From assembly GCA_000708835.1 (NCBI GenBank), contig DF236991.1:233585-297584 (forward strand): a stretch of 64,000 nt of DNA. The letters run 5' to 3'. The translations under genes were made by a program, and so were the position numbers. Positions within the stretch are counted from its first letter, which is position 1. Every line of letters begins with the position of its first letter. A model generated the notes under the pieces. That model saw nothing but the letters and a program-made list of their open reading frames with translations. It was not told where the DNA came from and did not search any database. The DNA comes from Klebsormidium nitens. Taxonomy: Eukaryota > Streptophyta > Klebsormidiophyceae > Klebsormidiales > Klebsormidiaceae. This document shows, one piece after another, positions 1-10,445 of the stretch.

Positions 1-634
1 GTTCCACAAACTCGGCAACAACGCCCGTTTTCGGACCGTCCGATATCGCCGCCATGCGGTTTGCCGCCGCCGTGCGAGAGCTGCGGCATAGCCGCTTCCA
101 ACAGGAGGGCTTTTGCACACCACCGAAGATATGCTCAACGCCCTCCTCCCCGATCTCGCCGAGAACAATCTCAACCGCACGCAGCACGACGTTTCCCCCG
201 TGGCTGTGCGCGATCAGATGCACGAGCGCCCCTGGCTGCGCTTTTCTGATTTTCATAATCCTTTCCGCCAGCTTCTGCGCGCCTTCCTCTCGGCTCGCAT
301 CCGAGTTTTTCGCCTCCCAAAAGAAGGGCTCTGTAATTCCCTCAATCTCGGGATCGGAGATGTCCCCCCAGACCGCGTCCCCAGGGATCCCTCCCCGCCC
401 TTGCAAAACACTCCTCTCCAGCGCTTCTGTCAGCTTCTCGCAGAATGGGAGCCCGCTTCTCGTAGCTCCTCCGGGCGCCCACCATTTCTGATGGAGGTCA
501 AGAAACTCCCCTCCAGGCCCCTGTTTTGGCGCATTGAACGTTCCGTGGATGACGAGCACGTAGTGCTTGCGCTTTGGGGGGGGCGCTTCGACATCGGGTG
601 TCTCATGGTTGGGTGGCTTGCCGGTCCAGTCCAT
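1..634 (-). CDS. Alpha/beta-hydrolase-like membrane protein, left tandem copy (partial, first exon)
   Basis: An open frame starts at the ATG at 634 and reads leftward off the window edge (about 211 codons). It is nearly identical to the first exon of the complete gene at 2488-6675, including a strand-then-HGTFNAP segment near residue 30 and the nucleophile-elbow-like motif HLIAHSHGGN around residue 139-148. A lipase-like or esterase-like role is an inference from this elbow; the substrate is unknown. The start was chosen because both copies share this ATG and its position. The end of the exon and the rest of the gene lie outside the window, so it cannot be said whether this copy is intact. 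No stop or frameshift was seen in the visible part. Confidence 0.72.
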   Translation of the reverse strand, partial: MDWTGKPPNHETPDVEAPPPKRKHYVLVIHGTFNAPKQGPGGEFLDLHQKWWAPGGATRSGLPFCEKLTEALERSVLQGRGGIPGDAVWGDISDPEIEGITEPFFWEAKNSDASREEGAQKLAERIMKIRKAQPGALVHLIAHSHGGNVVLRAVEIVLGEIGEEGVEHIFGGVQKPSCWKRLCRSSRTAAANRMAAISDGPKTGVVAEFVE

Positions 635-1510
635 AATGCAAGGGAAAATGCAGAGAAACCCTTTAGAACGTCATGTGAAGGACAGATGTGAGGCAGCTAT
701 GAGATTATCTTGCTGCGCAGAGAGTGCGGAAAGCTACGAGAACTGACTGGTGCGAACCGAGCTGATCGCACTTTCTCCAATGCCATCTAGCTTTTCTCTT
801 TCCCTTCAGCTTCCTTTCAGCTGGACTGCTCAAAGCCCATGCATGCAGCGCAAAAAAGTGAATATGTAAGTTCATGCAAAACGCCCTGGGCCTCGACAGG
901 CAGACTCTCTTGTCAACCCGATCTAAGACTACTAGGTAGTACATGTACTATACGATGTAGTCTTGAGTGCTCAACGCGAGATCCTGATTGAATGACGGCA
1001 GTCGCCAGGGAGCAGGTCCATCGAAGGATCGGCAGCCAGTTGTTTAATCTAAACAAACCAGTCAGAGCTTCCTTCCGGGTGCCCGGAGATTGAACCGGTA
1101 CGGCTCGTCCGGCAGTTCTGGCGACCAAGTCGTCCAATCTCCAGGTCCCTCGGCGCCTGCATTGCATGGCCATATGGGCCATGGCCAGGCCCATGCCCGG
1201 CCCATGCCAATGCCAATGAGTCGATCACATGATGGTGCTTTGATGCTGGTGCCAGCTCGGTGCCAGCTTGAAGCCTAATAGCTAGGAAGGTGCCAGCCGT
1301 CTCTCGCCACTGGGGCGCCACTGTAGTCTTGCTTTTCTGCAGCTCATTCAGCTTTCTCAGTGACCCCTCAGTGATCTGCAGTGTTATCAGAGGAAACCCC
1401 TTGAATGCACAAGGGAGCACTTTATGCGTTGGCCTGTTTGGATCTGGGGCTTTGAACTCTTTGACATTAACGTGGAGGAATCCCGGAGGAATGCAGTGAG
1501 GTTGTTGCTG
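1..1510. repeat. Segmental tandem duplication, left copy (pairs with about 6042-7440)
   Basis: The first exon of the hydrolase-like gene and about 870 bases upstream of it match 6042-7440 at an offset near 6041. Coding parts are very alike. The upstream part matches in patches broken by small insertions and deletions, for example around 750-800 against 6795-6850, and 1000-1150 against 7030-7190. The copy therefore carried promoter sequence with it. Confidence 0.7.
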
Positions 1511-2487
1511 CCACGGTAGTAGTATTAGTACTCCGAGTTCTCGAGTTTGCACGATGCAGTGCCCATCGGACGTCCGTCAGTTGCAAGCGCCACGTGCTGG
1601 TGTTTTCTGTTGCAAACTGTTGGTATCATCATCATGCTATCAGTACTACCATGCCCCCGGTGATTCCCATGATCCTAGACGGTCATTGCATGAGTGGCCG
1701 CCTATGGCCCGCTATCATAGTATACAATCTGTCCAACGCGGCCGACACAGGAGTCACCGTCGGCTTTGAAGATCATCAAATTGCAGGCTGCCACCGGGTG
1801 ATCGACTCGTCGGAAGCACATGCATTCGTGACTATAGCTACTTGCAATGCAAATGACTGCGCGCCAACCTTGAAACATGCATGCGCTATATATAGCGCCT
1901 ATACAGTCTGAGTGGATGATGCATGCATCCGTTGGCGTGCCGCGCGGCCCATGCATGCAAGGCGGCCATGCGCGCCTATTCAGTACTTGATAACGTGTAC
2001 ATACTCAGCATGAACTTAAGCGCGCGGACTGGGCTGGAACTTAATATTGGCGTTTGCATAACATCATTCAAGTTCCAAGCTTAGTGCAGACCCGTCACGA
2101 CGGTTTTGCCACGGTTTTGCCACATGCTGCTTTGAGTGAGTGACTGCAAGCCGGTCAAAACGCCAATGGAATTCGCTCGACTGGCACCTCCCTCCGGAAC
2201 AAGCGAGTTTGAAAATGATCAGGTAACACTCCGTATATACGCGCTGTCAATGGTACAAACGGTTCTTAACACAATCTGCTTTCATGAATCTTAAGCAAAG
2301 CTTGAATAACAATGGAAGACGTTTATTACTACTATATTACGTCGGCGGCTGCTTCGCAGTCAACCATGCGCGACCTTTGCCTACTCAATCCCATCGAGTG
2401 TGGCACAAGCAGATAAGCTCAGCTTATGAACAATTCCTGACTTCCTCTATCAAAAACGGCGGTCTATGCAAAGTTACACCGTAGCGG
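1511..2487. other. Intergenic stretch, no gene seen
   Basis: I see no supported gene. The part at about 1870-1970 is rich in GCATGC and CATGCATG palindromes and short TATATA runs. It sits between the upstream region of the left hydrolase copy and the 3' end of the next gene. Confidence 0.5.
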
Positions 2488-5400
2488 TCAATGCTTGCCC
2501 GCCTTTTTCAAGCTTTGGTCGAAGCCCGCGAGCATCGCGTGCAGACTATCCCCCGCCCCTGCCTGCAAGAATTCGGCCATCGCCTCCACTATCTCCAATT
2601 TGGAGTAGTATAAGCTATGGCGCACCTCCACTTGGCCGGTAATCTCCTTCTGCCTCTCCTCCAGCATCTGGGCAATGAGCATAAGCTCTTGCGTTTCGGA
2701 CTCTTCCAACCCGTCAAAACACCCCGCTTTCAGCAGAGTCCCGACGACAGAATTATCCGAGTCGCGCCCCGCCTCCCTAATCCCCGCTTCTCCAACCGAA
2801 CCGGCTGGCGTGAGCCTCTGAGGCTCTATTAGAAAATCGAACCGGGGCGCTTTCTGGCTGCGGGTCCCGAACGCCGTGTCGTGGTTCAGAATCAAGTTGT
2901 GCACGTTCCAGTGCACGACCGGAGATTTTCTCTCGGGGGGTCGATTTCCCTCAGGAACAGACCCCCCGGGCCCGTTCTCCACTAGCTGCTCCAGTCTTAG
3001 CGTCTCGGAAACGGTCACCCGAGCACTAGACACGCCCTTCTCGGCGCTCCCCGTGCCCAACACCACGTGTACCAAAACTTTTTGGAGGCCGCTTATCAGA
3101 AACCGCTTCGCCAAGTAAACCACGGGAAGCAGCACGAGGCGCAGGAAAAACGAGAGGATCGCGATCAGGATCGTCAAGACCATGATTTCAAAATTGAAGA
3201 TGGGCGCTTTTCGCTTGTAGGGCAGGCAGCAGTTGGTCGGGACCGGCAAGTGGCGAAGCGTGGTCGCCCGGCGGATGTCGGCCGGGAGGGTCTTCCAAGG
3301 TTGCAAGTTGAAGCTTTGGGCGACTTCGGGCACAATGTACGCACGCACCTGAGAGACGGAGAGAAAGCTGAATTATTCCTTTTACTCGAGCTTTCTATGT
3401 TATCAACCCTGATTGAACGGAGGCTCTTCCAAGGCTGCAGGTTGAAGCTCTGGGCGCTTTCGGGGACAATGTAGGCACGCACCTAGAGACGACCAGGAAA
3501 AGAGGGTTAGTGCTCGACTAAGTTTTGACCAGAACGTTGGCGAGTTGGTTTTCGGTCGAGATGGTGGTCGAACTGGAGGTTCTTCCAGGGCTGCAGGTTG
3601 AAGCTCTGGGCAACCTCGGGGACACTGTATGCCCGCACCTGGAGAGAACGCGAAAAAGGGATTTAAACCTCAACCAGATTTCTAACCGCAGTATTAGCGA
3701 TCGATTTTGGTCGACGTGATGTTCGAGATGGAGAGCTTTCACAATTGCAGGTTGAAGCTCTTAGCGACTTCAAACCGATGTAGGCTTGCACGAGAAAAGA
3801 AAACGAAGAGCTAGGTTACCGCTTAACCCGAGCTCTTTACGACCATCTTTTCCAAGTTAACGCCTCATTTTGGTTGAAACGGAGGCTTTTCAAGGGGTGC
3901 GAGTTGAAGCTTAGGCGACCCCAGACCATGTAGGCCCGCATGTGCAGCGAAACAGCACGAAAGCGTTCAGTGCCTGAATCGTGCCCGAGTGATTATAGCT
4001 CACCGTAGTTTACCAGAGTCTCACAACCAAGGCGTACGCTATGAGAAGATTAGGAGAGCCCCAAGCTTTGCGCACTTGCCTTCCACGTGACTGACGTCTG
4101 AGAGCCCCAAGCTTTGCGCACAACGACTTCGAAACCTTGTCGTTGTGCGACAAGGTTTCTGACTGGTCGTTAATAAACCACTTCCAATAAGGGCAGACTT
4201 CTGAGAACTCAGGAGGCAGCACTGACGGACGTATCCGCTGTGAAATAAGAACTCAAATTTCAGATTCTGGTCCTTCTGTTCCATTACGTGCAGCTTCAAT
4301 TTGTGCCAATCTCACCCACGATTGGATCGAGCTCACCAACATACAAGAAGCTGTAATGAAGACATGCTTGCTTCGAAGATCGAAGTTCCTCCGACTTGTT
4401 AAAGGACATGTAACGACGAAGGGTTCGTCTTCAAACGTTTGCTTTTCGCATGCGGAGCGGGATTTAGTCAAGATGGATCGAAGCCGTCCTTGATGCACAG
4501 ATCAGCCGCTGAGAGTGTCTGATGCGAAAAGGAGGGGAGAAACAAGAGGTCTTGATAGCGAGAAGCTTTCAACACTTGATGGCCGAACCGAATAACTGGA
4601 CTTCGAGCCTTCACTGCTTCAAAATCACTAGTCCTTAGATGCTGTGCACCATTCGAAGAAATCAAAACGGGTAAGAAAGGTCGGGTTTGCAGCAAGTCTG
4701 GGAGGCTGATCAAACCAGCCGCGCTTGCATTTCTGTCCGGTTCAAAATCCGAGGAAAGGAAAGAACGAAAAGCTGTCACAAGCTGGGGAAAAGGAAAGAA
4801 AGGGCAGAAAGTAGAACGAAAAGGCATCGACCCTTACGAGCGGTGCCGTGCTCCGGAGGGCGAAGTTTGCTTCGTCCAGAATTCCGGAATGCACAACGAG
4901 GACCGCCATCTCGGCAGACCATGGCTGTTTCGTCAGATGGTAAATGTTTCCCGCGACGTGCGCGTTGGGCCGGTAAGGTTTGAGTGGGTCGATCTTCCCC
5001 TGCAAACGAGAGATCATCTGATTTTGGTTTGCCCCCTCTCTAGTTGTCTCGGTGCCATTGGTCATTTCAACAACAGCTTAGGACAAACCGCCCCTCTAGT
5101 TGTCTCTGTGCACACTGGTCACTTCAACAGCAGCATAGAGAGGGAGGTCAAAATCCAAAATTCTCCATAAAGGGGTGCTTTTTCAATCTTGACTGAGGGA
5201 TATCAGGAGTGCGCCGCTTCCTCATATTAGCACGGTTACCAAGCAGCAGTTTACAGCCCTTTTTAGTGACTCTGACTTTGTCCAAAGAGGCACTGGCTTG
5301 TCAAACGGGTGGATTCGACAGGGCCCTATCAACACCGACGGAGATGCTTCTTCTCGCCCTTTCTTCTGGTTTCAACCAGTCTCTGATCCTCGAGAAGCGA

Positions 5401-6675
5401 ACAGTCTCCTGATCCAAATGTTTCACATGAGCTTCTTTGTCCACCAGACCTTGTAAGTGCCCCTTTGACAAGACGTTCCGATTGCACACCCTAGCAGTTT
5501 CTAAATGTTCTCAGAGCTCTCCGCTCAGAAGAGAACCGCAACGTGCTCCTTGGACTTTTGCGGCTTGCCAAACTAATCAAGACACCAGGCAGCTGCGCTA
5601 ACTCGGAACTCTTTACAGAACACAATGACCATTCAGCGCTTTTCATGTGCGTTCTCCGTAGAAACCCAACAAAAGAATGTCTTGACAAGGTTGGCACGGG
5701 AATGCCATAACAGGTTCCAGAGCTTACCTGAAACGTGTCCAGGAAGATTGCCATGCAGAACCCGAGGACCACACAGAGATAGCCGACAATGTGCCACGCT
5801 CTGCTGTCATTCCAGCCAGTAATGCTGAGACTGATCCCCCAACTCGTCAGCATGATTGTAGCAAACCAAAGCGCTGCAATCGTCGATTCCGGGTTCGGCG
5901 TCTCGCGTTTGGTCAGGAAGGGGGTTCCGAGGAAGACTAACCGCCCCAAGGGGTTTGCGTCGGAGAGAGACGGGTAGTGCATTCGCACGAGATCATCCTG
6001 GTCGAGGGGGCTCAGTTGCTCCGCTAGTTCACCCCCAAACCCTTCCAGAAACTCGGCAACAACGCCCGTTTTCGGACCGTCCGAAATCGCCGCCATTCGA
6101 TTTGCTGCCGCCGTGCGGGAGCTACTGCAGAGCCACCTCCAACATGAGGGCTTCTTTACACCAACAAAGACCTGCTTGACGCCCTCCTCCCCGATCTCAC
6201 CAAGAATAATTTCAACCGCCCTCAGCACGACGTTTCCGCCGTGGCTGTGCGCGATCAAATGCACAAGCGCCCCCGGCTGCGCTTTTCTGATCTTCATAAT
6301 CCGCTCCGCCAGTTTTTGCGCGCCTTCTTCTCGGCTTGCATCCGAGTTCTTCGCCGCCCAAAAGAAGGGCTCAGTGACCTCCTCAATATCTGGATCAGAA
6401 ATGTCCCCCCAGACTGCATCCCCAGGGATCCCCCCGCGCCCTTGCGTAACATTCTTGTCGAGCGCTTCTCTCAACTTCTCGCAGAATGGGAGCCCGCTTC
6501 TCGTGGCTCCGCCTGGGGCCCACCATTTCTGATGCAGGTCTAGAAACTCCCCTCCAGGCCCCTGTTTCGGCGCGTTAAACGTTCCGTGGACTACGAGCAC
6601 GTAGTGCTTGCGCTTGGGGGGGGGCGCCTCGACATCGGCCGTCTCATGATCGGGTGGTTTGCCGTTCCAATCCAT
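2488..6675 (-). CDS. Alpha/beta-hydrolase-like membrane protein, two exons, 602 residues
   Basis: Exon 1 is 6675-5728 and exon 2 is 3348-2488. The donor CAG/GTAAGC and acceptor CTCAG/GTGCG join in phase 0. Exon 1 has a strand ending in VLVVHGTFN (about residues 26-34) and the elbow HLIAHSHGGN with candidate nucleophile Ser144. Two hydrophobic segments follow (about 264-286 and 295-312), and exon 2 adds a third (about 371-397) and a soluble tail that may be helical. The visible parts suggest a membrane-anchored hydrolase of lipase type. The acid and base of a triad are not certain, and the substrate is unknown. A second copy starts at 634, so the genes are tandem duplicates. The 2.4 kb intron carries an array of decayed copies of the exon 2 start. 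An additional small exon inside the intron cannot be excluded. Confidence 0.72.
3349..3950 (-). repeat. Array of decayed copies of the exon 2 acceptor junction (hydrolase gene intron)
   Basis: Copies of the junction 'pyrimidines-AG / exon start RAYIVPE..AQSFNLQPW' recur upstream of the true exon start at 3348, with exon-like starts near 3482, 3638, 3790 and 3940. Spacing is about 134-156 bases. The two nearest copies keep AG and most of the peptide; the next two have lost the AG and contain stops or shifts. A fifth trace may lie near 4090. Confidence 0.82.
4054..4120. repeat. Short direct repeat inside the intron
   Basis: A 21-base sequence beginning GAGAGCCCCAAGC and ending GCGCAC occurs at 4054-4074 and again at 4100-4120. 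Confidence 0.75.
4131..4159. repeat. Perfect 12-bp hairpin in intron
   Basis: GAAACCTTGTCG (4131-4142) is followed by the loop TTGTG and its exact reverse complement (4148-4159). It lies in the intron of the 2488-6675 gene, just beyond the decayed exon copies. Confidence 0.85.
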
Positions 6676-7440
6676 AATGCAGGAAAATGCAGAACGTCGT
6701 GCATGGAGGACAATTGAGAAACTATGTGATGCTGCTATAGGACTTATTGGTTGCGCAGAGGGAGGAGAGAACTAGCGGCAACTGACTGGTGCGAAGCTAG
6801 CTGATTGCCCTTTCTCCAATGCCAATCAGCTTGTCTCTTTCCTTTCAGCTTCCTATAACTTGTATAAGGGAGGCCGGTTCTTGGTGGGGTTTGCCAAGGC
6901 CATGCCGCTCAAACCCACAGGGTCGATGATCGAAAGCGTCCTGGGCCTTGACCAAACTCTAGATAGCTTGAACTTGAAGTTCTGGTCGAAAAGATGCTGG
7001 TCGGAGAGTCTACAGAGCGACGACGGCGGTCGCCAACGAGCAGGTCATTTCAAGGAAACGGCAGCCGCTTTTTTATGCAGTGTCGAACCAGCCCAGATTC
7101 CTTTGGTCCAAAGCGGGTCACCGAACTTTCAACACCGGTGCAATTCGCCCGGCACCTCTGGCGACCAATCTCAAGGTCCCCAAGGTTGCTATTGATCAGC
7201 GCCTCAACTGTGGTACTAGCGCTGTTTGCCAGCTCAAAAGTCTGAGCTGGACTTTGTGAAAAGGCGGCTTACTGCTTAATCTTCTGCACTTACTGCTTAA
7301 TCTTCAGCTTTCTCAAGTACTTCGCAATGCTGCCTGCAGAGTGGTTCCTCGAATGCAGAAGTGCTGAGACAACTCTCTGCGCTGGCCTGCTGGTCTAGCG
7401 CTTTGGCAACTTGGAGGATTGCAGCGAGGCTGCCGTGCTG
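6042..7440. repeat. Segmental tandem duplication, right copy (pairs with 1-1510)
   Basis: This copy includes most of exon 1 of the complete hydrolase-like gene and about 765 bases of its upstream flank. The flank is shorter than in the left copy because of several deletions or insertions. Confidence 0.7.
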
Positions 7441-8304
7441 GATACGAGTAAGTCTGCTGGCAAACATAAAGTATCAGTGCTTACAAAAGCATTTTCCTTT
7501 TTGCTAGAAGTTGGCTTTTACAGAACGGTCTCTAAATGCTGACTTGAATTGCTTTGACATTCAACTGCTCGACAAGGGTGTGTACACGTACTACACACTT
7601 CTATCTGCTTCATTTAGCTGCTTTCCATTGCCTTCTTCAGAGCATTAGTAGTGTACTTCAAGCACACATCGTTCTGCAAATGATCACTGTTCATTACTTC
7701 TGTTCATGTTTGTTCAATGATCAGCTCTGAGTTTTTGTTCAAGTAACTGTTGCCTTTCAGGGGCTTCTGCTTGCGGGAAGCTCTGCAACAGTCAGTTAAA
7801 CCTTTGCACTGAAGCCTCATGTTGCTAACTTAGAAGTAAGGTAGCGTTTGAATCTGGAAGTTGCCTATGGCATGGTGCAGAATCAATGTGACTGCTGAAG
7901 CCGACGAGGCTACAAAGGAAGCTGGGTTTGAGGACTGAATGTAATTCCCTTCATCTGACTGAATTGACAGAAGCTTGGGATCTGCTGATGCATGTTCTGA
8001 AGAGCACCACAAGTTTCCAGACCTGGACAAACAGTCCATGCTTCACGGATGAAGGAGCAAGGTCTAGATTGAGGCATCCGCGTCTCTTCTCATCTTTCGT
8101 GGTTGTTGACACAGATACATAGTTGATCAAATCAGTGAGGCACAGGCAAGGGCCGACTTTAACAACGCGGTGCTTGGTTGGTACGCAAGTGCACATTACC
8201 AGCTTCAAAGTACAGTTTGTCCAGCTCCCAGCTTGGACTAGTTTTCTTTTAGCCAGTGAGCCACAGGTCACACACAGAGAAGAGTGAATATTTGGGAGGA
8301 CCTC
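7441..8304. other. Intergenic stretch, no gene seen
   Basis: T-rich sequence with several short GTTCA/TGATCA repeats at about 7670-7740. No frame, RNA gene or element is supported. Confidence 0.5.
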
Positions 8305-8975
8305 ATGAGCAGCAGCGCTCTCATGAGGGTGGCGCCACTTATCTGGCCAAGTCAAAGCCCTCCCTTGGCTTACAATTCCTGTAATAGACGAGCTGCAGTT
8401 GTAAACACGTCGGTTCCAAAAAGGTGGACTCGTAGCTGCGTCCACTGGCGCTGCTGTAGTTCAAAGTCGGACGACGAGTCTTCAGCTGAAGGGCCTTCCG
8501 CCAAAGACTTGGACAAGGACTTACGTTATAGTCTTGATAAGCCTAAGTCAACAGAGAAGGTATGGGAGCGAGCAATCTGGACGAGGAGGAGTTGTTCAGG
8601 GCCTATAACCGTGAGGAGCTTGAATACCGTATGTCGGACGAGGAGTGGGAAGCGATGGTCGAACATCTGCCCCCGGGCCAGCAGCAAGAAGAAGCAAGAG
8701 AACGAATCAGGATAATGAAGGAGAAAGAGGAAAAGGCAGACGAAGAGCTTAGACAAAAATGCAGAAAAATTGCGGAGGAATTGAGGAAACAGGAGCCCAG
8801 TGAACCTGCCCCGTCAACGGAGAAGGTATGGGAACGAGCAATCTGGACTGAGGAGGAGTTGTTCAGGGCGTATAACCGCGAGGAGCTTGAATCCCGTATG
8901 TCGGATGAGGTGTGGAAATTGATGGTCGAAGATCTGCCCCCGAGCAAGAAGAAGCAAGAGAACAAATCAGGATAA
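8305..8975 (+). CDS. Small putative plastid protein with a duplication-born intron (134 residues if spliced)
   Basis: The ATG at 8305 opens a Ser/Arg/Cys-rich N-terminus resembling a plastid transit peptide (about residues 1-55), then an acidic stretch and STEK. Read straight on, the frame breaks in the first of two 266-base tandem units. If the first unit is removed as an intron (exons 8305-8559 and 8826-8975, GTATGG donor, GAGAAG acceptor), one clean frame results: after STEK it continues VWERAIWTEEELFRAYNREE and ends QENKSG at a stop. The second unit has lost 7 bases relative to the first, which creates that stop; a remnant of the older tail (ending ERSYPA, stop at 9076) follows. The charged part looks helical. 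Family and function are not recognised. It could instead be a decaying pseudogene. Confidence 0.5.
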
Positions 8976-9076
8976 TGAAGGAGAAACAGGAGAAGGCAGA
9001 CGAAGAGCTCAGACAAAAGTGCCGAAGAATTGCAGAGGACTTGAAGAACCAGATTGAACGCAGTTATCCGGCTTAA
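8548..9076 (+). repeat. Tandem duplication, 266-base unit, in coding sequence
   Basis: Unit 1 starts at 8548 and unit 2 at 8814; each begins TCAAC(A/G)GAGAAG/GTATGGGA. Unit 1 lacks one base present in unit 2 (GGACGAGG against GGACTGAGG). Unit 2 lacks seven bases near its middle (around 8940-8955). Confidence 0.9.
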
Positions 9077-10445
9077 GGTCAGAAGACCTTGGATCTTAAG
9101 GCACACGTTTTGATAAGTACGCGCCTTCTTGACAAGCGCGGCCGTCCCTTTTGAAGTCTAGTCTCGAGTTGGAGTCTCAGAGCCGTGGCCTAGTCACTCC
9201 ATCTGCAGCCCGTCTGGCAGGCTTCTGAGTTTGTGAAATGATGGTTATAAAAGCGCTCTGAATAACCGTGATGGATCATTGCTTGACTCGAACGCCCGAT
9301 CCGACGGTGGATATGCAAACAAGTAGGCGCTAATTGTTCGCATCTCCTAGCTATATACTTTGTATGCATGTACTTCGGCGGGCCTGTACTAACGACGGTA
9401 CTTCATGCACAGACAACTAGTAGCTTACGAATTGGCTGCGCAGCCTTAAACTTGTTGCCAGACCATGCGCCATGATGTCAGTGTGTATTATCTTGCATGC
9501 CATGATGCATCAGTCACGTGTGCAGTAAATTGTCGACAGCTAGGAATCAGCTCAAGAAGCTATAGAACTTCGGAAATAAAGGCACCTACGTCGGCAGGTA
9601 CTTAATGGAACAATTGGACCCAACTTGCCTGGACTCGGTGCGTATACGATTATGTGTACGTTTACAAACTTCAATAGATCTGCGAGGGTTCGATCTCAGT
9701 CCGCATGCACACGCTTTGAGCTGAGTCGTTGAATGTGCAATGATTTCGGACCATGCACTGGCACTGAGTGCACTTGAATTCCGAAGCTTGGGCCTGATAT
9801 GATTGTTCGCCATGAGTCGTGCACTCAAGCTTGTACCGTACATTGTATGTTGAGCTACATGCATAAAAATCATTACAACCTGACGTACTTCAAGAGCGAC
9901 CGGACTCACAACTTGCCACCTGTTACGGACGGTGCCGCAGACGCATCTTGTCATGATTGAAGTCGCCACAATTATGCTCCAACCTTACTTGGCGGCTGGC
10001 CCCGACCGTCTCAATTCTCTGATCTAACCGAGTAAATCGAGCTGGACTTGACACGCCTGAGGCTCAACTTGGCATTGACTCGAACAAATTGTAAAGCAAA
10101 GGCACATAAATTCTTGATGGCAGCGCATCTTATTGCACAGCCGCGTTCTGCAAAAGGGTTGTTCTTACATGCGACGCGGTTCACCACCATCCGGAAAGGA
10201 CGATCCTTGAGCAATCTCAAGAGTCCCTCATAACGAAGCAACTGTACATCAAATGATGCGATGTAGTGTAAGTTACACCCGCAACCCCTCAGGGTGTTTC
10301 TTATCAAGACAAAGCTGCCGCTTTACGCCTAAGCACTACTTATTTCTAACTGGCCTGTATACACGAACTCGACCCGTAGTGCCGCGCAAAGTCAAACGTC
10401 CATAAGCATACGAGCACGGCCCGACCCAACCGTGTTCTTCGTGCA
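9077..10445. other. Intergenic stretch, no gene seen
   Basis: No coding exon or RNA gene is supported. It contains TATATA and CATGCATG-rich patches. The MYND gene ends at its right border. Confidence 0.45.

Noticed and set aside
54-691. Plus-strand open frames across the first 700 bases
   Set aside because: They are opposite-strand shadows of the hydrolase-like exon, whose minus-strand frame matches the paralog at 6675-5728.
1170-1235. GCCCATG-type short repeats that could code a His/Met/Pro-rich peptide
   Set aside because: Lies within the diverged upstream flank of the duplicated gene; no supported frame or splice sites.
9680-9700. GGGTTCGATCTC resembling a tRNA T-loop
   Set aside because: Flanking bases do not form the T stem, and no acceptor, D or anticodon arms fit. 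The similar TTCAAATC near 17110 fails in the same way.
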